A stretch of 34,131 nt of DNA from Thermoplasmatota archaeon (GTDB taxonomy: Archaea; Thermoplasmatota; Thermoplasmata; Thermoplasmatales; Thermoplasmataceae), in NCBI GenBank assembly GCA_023487205.1, contig JAMDBT010000052.1, forward strand, positions 1 through 34,131. Direction: 5' to 3'. Each line of letters begins with the position of its first letter. The first letter of the stretch is position 1. A program made the position numbers and the translations under genes. This document shows positions 6,659 to 13,463 of this stretch, piece after piece. The notes beneath the pieces are model-generated. The model was given only the letters and a program-made list of their open reading frames with translations. It was not told where the DNA came from and did not search any database.

Positions 6659-8110
6659 TTACTTTGAAGCGTTTCCTGCTGGAACGCTGTTGACCTCGGT
6701 GATCGCTTCATCGGATGCCTCCTCAAGGGAAACATCCTTGGTCTCTTTGAGGAAGAGTGAAAGCGCCATTCCTCCCAGGGAGGTTACTGCCAGCATTATC
6801 ATCAGGGGCTTAATCCCATAAGCCACAAGAAGTCCAGCAAAGGTGAAGGTGGTTATTGCAGCGCCGACCTTTCCCATGGCAGCCGATATCCCGTGTCCTG
6901 TTGTCCTGAACTTCACCGGGTAGAGTTCAGCCGGTACCACGAAGGTCGTGGTGTTTGGCCCGAAATCAATGAAGAAGAACGACAGAGAATAAAGAATCAG
7001 CGCGAGACCAGGGGCTATGGTGAAACCGGTAAGTTTTGATCCGTTCGTTACCATCACAGAAGCAAGGGTCAGGTAAATCACAGCCATCATGAGGAATCCC
7101 ACTATTTGGATCCTCTTCCTTCCGAGGCGATCCATTGCTCCTACAGCCGTAAAGTATCCAAAGAATCCGACAATGAACGGAAGTCCTGCAAGCACCACCT
7201 CTCCCACAAGCGTACTGGAAGAGATGAACTGCCCTGTTATTGCTCCCGAGTAGAGACCTGTGCCGTAGAACGCCATGTCAAGCAGGAACCAGGAGCCTGC
7301 AGTGACTACGAGCATCTTTCCGTAGTTTGTGAGGAACGAGCCTAGGGATGTCAAACTCGCTATGCCCCCAACCTTCAGGTCCGCGTTCGGGTTCGTGACC
7401 TTCATCGCCTTCTTCGCTTCTTCCGAATTGCCTTTCACAAGAGCGGAATATCTTGGCGTCTCTGGTAGCTTGCGCCTCATGTAAAGCACTGCCAGTGCAG
7501 GAATAGCGCCGAATCCAAGCATAAATCTCCAGGCCATTTCTGGCGCGAATATCGAAACCGAGATTATTCCGATTGCCACTGCAACCACGGATCCTATCCC
7601 CTGGTTTGCGAATACCAGGGAAAGCAGCTTCCCTCGGTCTTTCTTGTTGGAGTATTCGCTCATTATAGTTGCACTGACCGGGTAGTCTCCCCCTATGCCG
7701 AATCCTAGGATGAACCTGAATATAAGAAGTTCAGTGTAACTCGTCGCAAACGCGCTCAGGATCGCCCCGATCGCAAGTATTGCAGCTTCTATCCCGTATA
7801 CTCTCTTCCTGCCAAGCAAGTCCGCCAGCCTCCCGAACGTCAACTGCCCAAATACTGCAGCTATAATCGCCGAGGACGCAAGCAACCCGGCACCGAAATA
7901 TGGGTTTCCGGCAGAGACCCGGAAACTGGTACCGAAGTTTCCCTCAAGCAGGATCAGGACTATACCGATGATGAAAAGATCGTAGGCATCGGTGAAGAAT
8001 CCCATTCCTGCCGTGAACCACACCTTGAGATGACCCAAGTTCAATGGCACACTGTCTGTGTCACTAAACATTTCGTGTTCTGTCACGCTTCTATTATGAC
8101 CGGTCCACAT
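6659..8110 (-). CDS. MFS transporter, PHS family (phosphate:H+ symporter)
   Basis: A 483-residue, 12-helix permease of the cytoplasmic membrane, most like Pho84/PiPT phosphate symporters. FFTDAYDLF at residues 38-46 carries Asp41 and Asp44, equivalent to the conserved aspartates of PiPT. The loop GRLADLLGRKRVYG (93-106) is the MFS A-motif. RFILGFGIGGDYP supplies the family Asp142, and the second half has MDRLGRKR. Near helices 10-11, VVPAELYPVKFRTTGHGIS is also a PHS-type segment. Phosphate is the likely substrate, but related transporters carry organic acids, so this remains inference. The start ATG 8110 has a TATA box 24 bases upstream. It is transcribed alone and ends at a T-rich terminator. 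Confidence 0.85.
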   Translation of the reverse strand: MWTGHNRSVTEHEMFSDTDSVPLNLGHLKVWFTAGMGFFTDAYDLFIIGIVLILLEGNFGTSFRVSAGNPYFGAGLLASSAIIAAVFGQLTFGRLADLLGRKRVYGIEAAILAIGAILSAFATSYTELLIFRFILGFGIGGDYPVSATIMSEYSNKKDRGKLLSLVFANQGIGSVVAVAIGIISVSIFAPEMAWRFMLGFGAIPALAVLYMRRKLPETPRYSALVKGNSEEAKKAMKVTNPNADLKVGGIASLTSLGSFLTNYGKMLVVTAGSWFLLDMAFYGTGLYSGAITGQFISSSTLVGEVVLAGLPFIVGFFGYFTAVGAMDRLGRKRIQIVGFLMMAVIYLTLASVMVTNGSKLTGFTIAPGLALILYSLSFFFIDFGPNTTTFVVPAELYPVKFRTTGHGISAAMGKVGAAITTFTFAGLLVAYGIKPLMIMLAVTSLGGMALSLFLKETKDVSLEEASDEAITEVNSVPAGNASK

Positions 8111-8129
8111 ATGAATATTCCTAGATTAG

Positions 8130-8137
8130 AATATATA
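8130..8137 (-). promoter_or_regulatory. TATA box of the PHS transporter gene
   Basis: TATATATT on the minus strand, centred 24 bases from ATG 8110, in an AT-rich tract (8110-8180) that may hold further regulator sites. Confidence 0.6.
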
Positions 8138-8429
8138 GTCATATTGTCTCTACTGTATCTATATATAATAGTTAACCGCGCTCTGGAGCACAGGTTCCAA
8201 TTTTTAAGTAATGCCCAGGGGGCTCGAAGATTGCTCGGATATCGAAATGTCCTGACCTTCAGGAAATAGATCTCATTCTCCCTCTTACGGGGTTGCTGAA
8301 AAGATAGAATATGCGGGTCCTTCAGAATGATCAACCCTTTCTTCTCCCCATCATCATGGAGAATCAAGTTAAGCAACCCCGGTCAGGGGGAGATGCATGT
8401 TCAGAAATGAGCGGGAATTGCCAACTTTC
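8138..8429. other. Intergenic region, no gene seen
   Basis: The space between the transporter promoter and the tRNA promoter is AT-rich up to about 8170. It then holds a 10-base inverted repeat pair (8288-8297 and 8372-8381). No reading frame here has a credible start, promoter and composition together. Confidence 0.5.
8288..8381. repeat. 94-base segment bounded by a perfect 10-base inverted repeat
   Basis: CGGGGTTGCT at 8288-8297 and AGCAACCCCG at 8372-8381 are exact reverse complements. A smaller inverted pair, TTCTCC (8342-8347) and GGAGAA (8358-8363), lies inside. It could be a small mobile remnant (MITE-like) or a structured transcript. No target duplication is obvious and no second copy is visible in this window. 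Confidence 0.4.
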
Positions 8430-8435
8430 TTATAA
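8430..8435 (+). promoter_or_regulatory. TATA box of tRNA-Arg
   Basis: TTATAA centred about 27 bases before the first base of the mature tRNA. Confidence 0.5.
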
Positions 8436-8459
8436 CAGCCACCGATCGTCCTGCACGTA

Positions 8460-8534
8460 GGGCGCGTGGCCCAGTCCGGATATGGCAACAGCCTCCTAAG
8501 CTGTAGATCGGGGGTCCGAATCCCCCCGCGCCCG
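8460..8534 (+). tRNA. tRNA-Arg (anticodon CCU)
   Basis: A complete cloverleaf without intron. The acceptor stem is GGGCGCG (8460-8466) with CGCGCCC (8527-8533), and the discriminator is G8534. The D-arm lies between them. The anticodon stem ACAGC/GCTGT (8488-8492, 8500-8504) has a seven-base loop with anticodon CCT at 8495-8497, and the T-stem is GGGGG/CCCCC with loop TCCGAAT. It reads AGG codons, which are frequent in the genes here. The 3' CCA is not encoded. The antisense frame gives the well-known spurious GGIRTPDLQLRRLLPYPDW peptide. Confidence 0.95.
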
Positions 8535-8768
8535 TGTGGAACGTGAACTATGTTCCTGTACGAAGGAAGAAACGCTTCAATAACCGGATAAATTACCACG
8601 AATCCTATCCTTTTAACCTTGATGTGATTTCAAACTTTCAAAGCGGGAACTTTTATTAACAGTTGTTTGCTGCAACACCAGCGGATCTAATCTATGGTTC
8701 ACCGGTTAACTGGTTTTCGTCATTTGGAATTCAAACCACGGGTAGGATCCATTCGGTTGCGCAGAGGC

Positions 8769-8776
8769 ATTTATCA
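8769..8776 (+). promoter_or_regulatory. TATA-like box of the unknown gene at 8803
   Basis: ATTTATCA within GGCATTTATCAGG, about 28-30 bases before the TTG 8800 / ATG 8803 starts. Confidence 0.45.
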
Positions 8777-8802
8777 GGTTGGAAGAGTGAATTGGTGGTT
8801 TG

Positions 8803-9732
8803 ATGGAAGTTTTTAACGAGGAACTGTTGAAAGGCCTGGACATGCAGTGCCATATTTCGTTTCTGCTGAACAGCGCCATGGAAAAATCATCTGCGGAACT
8901 GGGCATAGGGATTGTCGGATTTGTTGTAATGGACGAGAACATACGGATGATTACCTATTTCAAGAATTCTGAAAAGTCCACAAAGTTCCAGGCAGTAATG
9001 AATAGCCTCAACGGCGTGCGGCTCAACGAGGTGTGGTACGTCGAGTCTGAAGAAAAGGAGGTTACAGGTTTTGTAAGGAAGATAGTCAAATTCAGTTCCG
9101 TCGTAATTGGCAAGGGTTTCTTGCTTAATGGACGGACCCACTTGTCCTTCAGGTTCCACCGATCTGACCTTGACGGTATTTCCGAGTCTCTGCTTGATTC
9201 GTCAGGTCAGTTGAAGGAGATGAGGGTAGAGTATCTTGGAAATTCATTTGGTTCGGAGTATCCGGTGAGCTTTGGTAAGTTTGGTCTGCCGCTGCAGAAG
9301 CTTACACTGACGGCCAAGCCGCCCAAGAGGGAAATGACTCCGGATTCAAATCCGCTGGGGCAGGAATGGGTTAGAGAGGTCAGGTACTGTTGTACCACCA
9401 CTGTAGATGGAATCTATTACCTGACTGCGGGAAGGAGGCTTGGAAAGGGATTCAATACAATCTCCGAAGAGAATGGAATTTACCAGGCACTGACTCAGAA
9501 CGAGCTACTTGCTTTTCTTAGGGAAAAGACCTCAGGCAGTAAGGCCCTGCCGGGAGGGGAATTACACTACCTTCAGGACGGACAGTTTAAGATAGAATTT
9601 ACCATCCTTTCAGTCATGAACCCCGAGTTTATGGGGATAATCAGGGAAATGAGAGATAAGTTCCCGGATTGGCATGTGGGTGTTGGACAAGCAAGAACAA
9701 ACTCTCTCTGGGATGGCGAAGCGGTTTCGTAA
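8803..9732 (+). CDS. Unknown protein, paralogue of the gene at 1091-2053
   Basis: A 309-residue predicted soluble protein. It shares with the product of 1091-2053 the central block SFRFHRS, a RVEYLGNS segment and a RLGKGFNTISEENGIY block, plus similar length and domain spacing. A CC pair (RYCCTTT) between the two blocks is not shared. No known catalytic motif, helix-turn-helix or membrane segment is visible. The ATG 8803 directly follows an in-frame TTG at 8800. The TATA-like box puts the transcript start close to either. It is transcribed alone, 268 bases after tRNA-Arg. It is probably a lineage-specific family whose function I cannot assign. Confidence 0.8.
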   Translation: MEVFNEELLKGLDMQCHISFLLNSAMEKSSAELGIGIVGFVVMDENIRMITYFKNSEKSTKFQAVMNSLNGVRLNEVWYVESEEKEVTGFVRKIVKFSSVVIGKGFLLNGRTHLSFRFHRSDLDGISESLLDSSGQLKEMRVEYLGNSFGSEYPVSFGKFGLPLQKLTLTAKPPKREMTPDSNPLGQEWVREVRYCCTTTVDGIYYLTAGRRLGKGFNTISEENGIYQALTQNELLAFLREKTSGSKALPGGELHYLQDGQFKIEFTILSVMNPEFMGIIREMRDKFPDWHVGVGQARTNSLWDGEAVS

Positions 9733-9817
9733 GGCACGACATCGCAGAACGATGTGTGCGCCCGCAAAGGAATATCTGGTTGGATTGCTTGTGAGTCGTT
9801 CGTGCATCAACGCAATC

Positions 9818-9985
9818 TTATGACGTCTTTCGGGTGGCGACGACTTCCGGTAATGCCTCCGGTATGTATTTCCTGAACTTGCCCTTGAACTTATGAAGAT
9901 TTTCGAGGTTGTCGAACCATTTCCTATGAAGTCGATTCTGTTCAACAACAATGGCAAACCATGTTTCCAGGATCTCCCTATCCAT
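9818..9985 (-). CDS. Small ORF of 55 codons, probably the second half of a split gene
   Basis: It reads MDREILETWFAIVVEQNRL and goes on to LENLHKFKGKFRKYIPEALP, a charged, helix-forming, coding-like sequence. Its ATG lies one base after the stop of the 47-codon ORF 9987-10130, in a different frame. The two may therefore be one gene of about 100 codons cut by a single indel, or two coupled tiny genes. I do not recognise the family. Confidence 0.35.
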   Translation of the reverse strand: MDREILETWFAIVVEQNRLHRKWFDNLENLHKFKGKFRKYIPEALPEVVATRKTS

Positions 9986-9986
9986 G

Positions 9987-10130
9987 CTATAACTCAAGAT
10001 ACAAACTGCCCAGGTCGGCATAAGACTGACGTTTCTTGCTCTTGTTAAAGGTGTACACTGACCCCAAAAGTGCAAAAAAGGGCTCCCCTGCACCCAGGAC
10101 GATGTTCGCCAGCAGTCCTGAACTGATCAT
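9987..10130 (-). CDS. Small ORF of 47 codons with a hydrophobic N-terminus
   Basis: ATG at 10130 with a strong ribosome site (GGGAGGGT, ending 7 bases before the ATG) just after the GNAT stop. It reads MISSGLLANIVLGAGEPFFA, then LLGSVYTFNKSKKRQSYADL, and ends LELstop. The ribosome site, spacing and composition argue that it is translated as the next gene of the PCNA operon. One hydrophobic segment may cross the membrane. The next ORF begins one base later in another frame. The family is unknown. Confidence 0.45.
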   Translation of the reverse strand: MISSGLLANIVLGAGEPFFALLGSVYTFNKSKKRQSYADLGSLYLEL

Positions 10131-10148
10131 CGAGTTGACCCTCCCTTA

Positions 10149-10817
10149 TTATACTAAAGCAATCCTCTCTCCGATGGTGGACATGGTCTTGGCGACCAGT
10201 GGATGGTGCAGGTCCATCCCGTACACCTGTTCATATAAAGCCGAAACTAACTTGCGCACAGAATTTCCACTCAGGCTTGATGTTGATCCGAGAGGATATG
10301 CGAAAAGAAGCATATCCGTTGGCTTGGTGCCGTCAAGCGGGGGCAGAAGGTATTTCATACCTTTCAGCATTTTCGCTCCCGATCTCCTGTAGAACGTGAT
10401 CCTCCTCTTTCTCTGATTAACGTTATCGCCACTGGAGGGGTCCTCAACCTCCAGAACCACGGATTTACCACTTGACACTACCTTGTGCGTCAGCATTTCA
10501 ATGAAGGACATTCCGATGCCCTTGCCTCGCATATCCTTGCTGACAGCCATTGTAGTCCAGTAGGAGGTAATCCATACCGGATAACGGAAAAACGAGGCTC
10601 ATGAATACCACCTTCCCCCCTCCTTTCCTACCCAGAGATGTTCACTTCCGGTTGTCACTCTCTTCTCAATAACTCTTCTGAGCTGTCTCTCACGGGAAGG
10701 AAATGCCTCCTCATAGATCCGCATTGCGGCGTCGAAATCCTTCTTCGCCTCTTTGAATGAAATCCCAGATTCCTTCAGTGGGAAATAATCCAACTCACTG
10801 CTCCATTCTGGGTGCAA
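10149..10817 (-). pseudogene. GNAT acetyltransferase with two compensating frameshifts
   Basis: The N-terminal part (10817-10600) reads EAKKDFDAAMRIYEEAFPSR and reaches HLWVGKEGG. The C-terminal part starts with MAVSKDMRGKGIGMSF, the acetyl-CoA loop of GNAT enzymes. In the shared frame a TGA separates them. In the neighbouring frame the gap reads VVFMSLVFPLSGMDYLLLDY, exactly the strand expected before the CoA loop. Losing one G in the GGGGGG run (near 10608-10615) and gaining one A near 10551 restores a continuous protein of about 220 residues. The gene therefore carries two opposite single-base indels, either real or from sequence error. The start is TTG 10817 or TTG 10793. It overlaps or abuts the PCNA stop, so it is in the same operon. 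Confidence 0.6.
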
Positions 10818-11526
10818 GAAGGAACGAGCCTGTCATATCTCCCTGTCTGCCGAACTTGAAATCAATAATCATAGGATAATCGTCCTTGAAGCTGATCTTT
10901 ATTTCTTCGGCCGACGCCAGGGAGCGCATGAATCTCAGCAGGTATTCCAGGGGATAGAGGCTCTTAACGGTTCCCTTGCAACTGATCTCCTTCAGCATGT
11001 CCTTGGGGAGGCGCATTTCAGACTCTTCGGTATCAGAGAATGATCTGGCAGAAAAATCATCTGCCGACAAAGTGAATCTTATCGCATCCGAAACGTCCTC
11101 TGCCGCCTTCAGTCCTCTCTCCGCGTCCGTTTTCATGAGAACGACGAAGGAGTCTGAGCTAATATGTGGAATCTTTGGGGTTGTGACAGACGAGTTGTCA
11201 AGGAGATTTATCTTCTTGTTTATGGTGCCAATCTCGAAAGACAGTTTGCCGTTTTCCTTGCTGACAGATATGTCGTCTTGGTCCTTGGCAACCTTCAACA
11301 CGCTCTTGAGTCTCTCCACGTCCACAGCCATTTCGTCTTCGCCTTCCACCGAAAACTCGGTGAAGGACTGCTTTGGAAGCTCAAGGCTAATCATCGCAAC
11401 ATGCGCAGGATCCACGGCTTTCACAGAAATCCCGTCTGGGGACACTTGTAGCTTGACCTCGGTTACAACGGTGTTAAGGAGGTCGGTTATCTCTTTCAGG
11501 TTCTTAACGGGCAAAGTTATCCTCAT
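10795..11526 (-). CDS. pcn: DNA polymerase sliding clamp (PCNA)
   Basis: A 243-residue homotrimeric ring that tethers replicative polymerase, FEN1 and ligase to DNA. The two-domain clamp fold is complete. VKAVDPAHVAMISLELP is the first-domain hallmark, followed by the interdomain connector (LLDNSSVTTPKIPHI) and a C-terminal strand DDYPMIIDFKFG before the LLAPRMEQ tail that meets partner PIP boxes. The ATG 11526 has GGAGTG about 9 bases upstream, and a TATA-like ACATAATAC lies farther out, so this message has a leader of about 30 bases, unlike many neighbours. The GNAT gene follows with overlap. Confidence 0.95.
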   Translation of the reverse strand: MRITLPVKNLKEITDLLNTVVTEVKLQVSPDGISVKAVDPAHVAMISLELPKQSFTEFSVEGEDEMAVDVERLKSVLKVAKDQDDISVSKENGKLSFEIGTINKKINLLDNSSVTTPKIPHISSDSFVVLMKTDAERGLKAAEDVSDAIRFTLSADDFSARSFSDTEESEMRLPKDMLKEISCKGTVKSLYPLEYLLRFMRSLASAEEIKISFKDDYPMIIDFKFGRQGDMTGSFLLAPRMEQ

Positions 11527-11577
11527 TTGTCTTCACACTCCGGAAATCAGCGGGTTGCAGATGATCCTCAGATCATT

Positions 11578-11586
11578 ACATAATAC
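11578..11586 (-). promoter_or_regulatory. TATA-like box of PCNA
   Basis: GTATTATGT on the minus strand, about 55 bases from the ATG. It implies a leader that contains the GGAGTG ribosome site at 11536-11541. Confidence 0.4.
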
Positions 11587-11635
11587 TTTTCATCAGCGTT
11601 GGGAACTCGCATTTTATGCACTCTGGACAATGCTA

Positions 11636-11645
11636 GAAAAAGAAT
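11636..11645 (-). terminator. T-rich terminator after the SpoIIM-like gene
   Basis: CATTCTTTTTCTAG on the minus strand begins about 8 bases beyond the stop at 11653, before the PCNA promoter. Confidence 0.35.
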
Positions 11646-11652
11646 GAGAGGC

Positions 11653-12378
11653 TCACACCCGGTTCCATCCTTCCGGCTCTTTATTTCCCTGGGGAGCGGG
11701 TTCAACCTGATTACCACGATATTCCCCCCTGCTAATGCTCCTGAACAGCATTGTCAATAGAATGAGTGCGATAGCCGCGGGTATCCAGAGGATAATAATG
11801 TAAAGCAAGAACGAGTTATTGAGTGCCGGATTATTCTCCATATAGATTATGACAGATTCGAATATGGCGGCGACTAGAAGTTCTAGCCCGACAAACGCGT
11901 AAATCTTCACAAATCTTATCAGCCGTGCCTTAAGAAGCGGTCCCCGCTTGGCCAGCGCGTAAATGAGGAAGATGCTGTTTGCTGCAGCAATCGCATACGC
12001 AGGCAGTTCGAGCCACGTATGCGGCAATAGGGCAAGAGATACAAAAACAACCCAGCCGGGATAATTCAGGGCAGCCGCTTCAGCTGACAACTCCAGAGCG
12101 GTTGCAATCATTGAAAATATGAAAAAGATCGGGCCAATTATGGGTATAGTCAATATCGTAGCGATCTTGAAGTTGTTCGTGAAGATGGAGACGACATCCC
12201 CCGCAATGGAACTAGACGCCGCATTTTGCTGACTGTGGCTTAATGAGTTGTAAATGCTCTGGTTGGCTATGGCCATACTTGTAATTACGGCCAGTATCAG
12301 GATTTCAAGAATGAACAGGACCCAAAAAAGCATACCAATCGGGAAACCTTGCTTGTTCGGTTTGTAGTGATTCTCCAC
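11653..12378 (-). CDS. SpoIIM-like (DUF95) integral membrane protein
   Basis: A 241-residue polytopic membrane protein with about five helices. The segment LLPHTWLELPAYAIAAA is the signature of the SpoIIM/DUF95 family (Pro-His-x3-Glu in a membrane loop), preceded by FTNNFKIATILTIPIIGP, the other conserved block. In spore-forming bacteria SpoIIM acts in engulfment. The archaeal members have no established role. The start is GTG 12378, with a TATA box (TTAATTAT) centred 24 bases upstream, so it is leaderless. It is head-to-head with the MscS gene. Confidence 0.75.
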   Translation of the reverse strand: MENHYKPNKQGFPIGMLFWVLFILEILILAVITSMAIANQSIYNSLSHSQQNAASSSIAGDVVSIFTNNFKIATILTIPIIGPIFFIFSMIATALELSAEAAALNYPGWVVFVSLALLPHTWLELPAYAIAAANSIFLIYALAKRGPLLKARLIRFVKIYAFVGLELLVAAIFESVIIYMENNPALNNSFLLYIIILWIPAAIALILLTMLFRSISRGEYRGNQVEPAPQGNKEPEGWNRV

Positions 12379-12397
12379 CTAGTGCGAATGAAACGTG

Positions 12398-12405
12398 ATA
12401 ATTAA
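12398..12405 (-). promoter_or_regulatory. TATA box of the SpoIIM-like gene
   Basis: TTAATTAT on the minus strand, centred 24 bases from GTG 12378. It supports the GTG start. Confidence 0.6.
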
Positions 12406-12532
12406 GGTTGATCTATGAAAATTCTTCGGAAACCAAGACGCATTTGGCAACACACATTCTTGTCAAACCGCCCAGAATAGGCTGTGATTGCCGTCCACCA
12501 CAGTTAAGTACGATCAGGTCTATGGAAGCTCC

Positions 12533-13438
12533 ATGGATAACGACTACGGCAGAAGAGTCCTGATGCAGGTGGCAATTGTTGTCGCTGCACTTATGGTCGC
12601 CGTGATTTCATATTACCTGTTTGATAACTATTACGCACACATTCTGGGACCGAACCTTAGCAGGTTTGTGTATGCTGCCATTGTTTCCCTCTTCATCTAT
12701 GCTGCAGTGAGAGTCGTAGTTGCCGGCGTGGAGAGATTCCTGCTCAGGTTCATGGACGTTTCCAGGGCCCATCCTTTCGTGTTCTTGGTTTCCCTGGTAG
12801 GATATGTCATCCTTGCGCTTGCGGTTCTGTGGGCTATTGGAATCAACGTAACTTCGGTGGTCCTAGGCGGAACCTTCCTTTCGCTGATAATCGGACTTGC
12901 GGCACAGAGCGTACTGGCAAACATGTTCGCAGGACTGATGATCATTGTGTCAAGACCGTTCAGGGTCGGACAGCAAGTGGGAATACTGGCGTGGCAATAC
13001 GGGATAGCACTTCCATCTTATCCTCCGAAATTCTTTTCGAAAGACGAGATACGTCCTTCCTACAACGGAAAGGTGGTTTCTGTCTCGATCAATTATACAA
13101 CAATAGAAGAAGAATCCGGAAATCTTGTCAGGATCGCAAACAGTGTGTTGTTGCAGGCATCTGTCACCATAAGGGGGAAATATCAGATGGTAAGGGCCCG
13201 ATATGAAATTCCAAAGTCTTTGCAATTTTCCACAATTAGCAGGGAAATTGCGGGTAGAGTCGCGGAAATAAAGGGCTGCCAGGAAGCTCCGGTCGTTACG
13301 ATAGATGAGACGGCCATCAATACTTACGTGATATCAATTCTGGGGAAGTTCGAAACTAAGAGCACTGACGTAACCAGGAGTGAAATTCTGAGAAGAGTTA
13401 TGGATTACGTGGAACCATTGAAAGGAAAGACTGACTGA
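12533..13438 (+). CDS. Small-conductance mechanosensitive channel, MscS family
   Basis: A 301-residue membrane channel that opens under membrane tension and releases solutes on osmotic downshift. Three to four N-terminal helices are followed by the pore helix and family signature LAAQSVLANMFAGLMIIVSR and PFRVGQQV, then a cytoplasmic beta/alpha domain. The beta domain is larger than minimal, with an insertion around WQYGIALPSYPPKFFSKDE. The start is uncertain: ATG 12533 has an AT-rich TTAAGTA at about the right distance, while an in-frame TTG at 12488 would add 15 residues. It is convergent with fusA, 25 bases apart. Confidence 0.88.
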   Translation: MDNDYGRRVLMQVAIVVAALMVAVISYYLFDNYYAHILGPNLSRFVYAAIVSLFIYAAVRVVVAGVERFLLRFMDVSRAHPFVFLVSLVGYVILALAVLWAIGINVTSVVLGGTFLSLIIGLAAQSVLANMFAGLMIIVSRPFRVGQQVGILAWQYGIALPSYPPKFFSKDEIRPSYNGKVVSVSINYTTIEEESGNLVRIANSVLLQASVTIRGKYQMVRARYEIPKSLQFSTISREIAGRVAEIKGCQEAPVVTIDETAINTYVISILGKFETKSTDVTRSEILRRVMDYVEPLKGKTD

Positions 13439-13463
13439 CCCGGTCTGCGATTCCAAGATAGGA

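Noticed and set aside
8369-8599. Minus-strand ORF of 76 codons containing GGIRTPDLQLRRLLPYPDW
   Set aside because: It is the antisense of tRNA-Arg(CCU), a well-known source of false protein predictions.
8694-8814. Short plus-strand ORF starting at ATG 8694
   Set aside because: About 39 codons, running through the promoter and start of the unknown gene at 8803, with no supporting signal.
10018-10090. TGTACACTGACCCCAAAAGTGC, which resembles an insertion-sequence end, and a T-run on the minus strand resembling a terminator
   Set aside because: Both lie inside a coding-like 47-codon ORF with its own ribosome site, and no transposase remnant or partner end is seen.
11540-11600. TGATGA and two CTGA boxes in the PCNA leader, considered as a C/D guide RNA
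   Set aside because: No C' box and unsuitable spacing. They are explained as chance within the promoter and leader.
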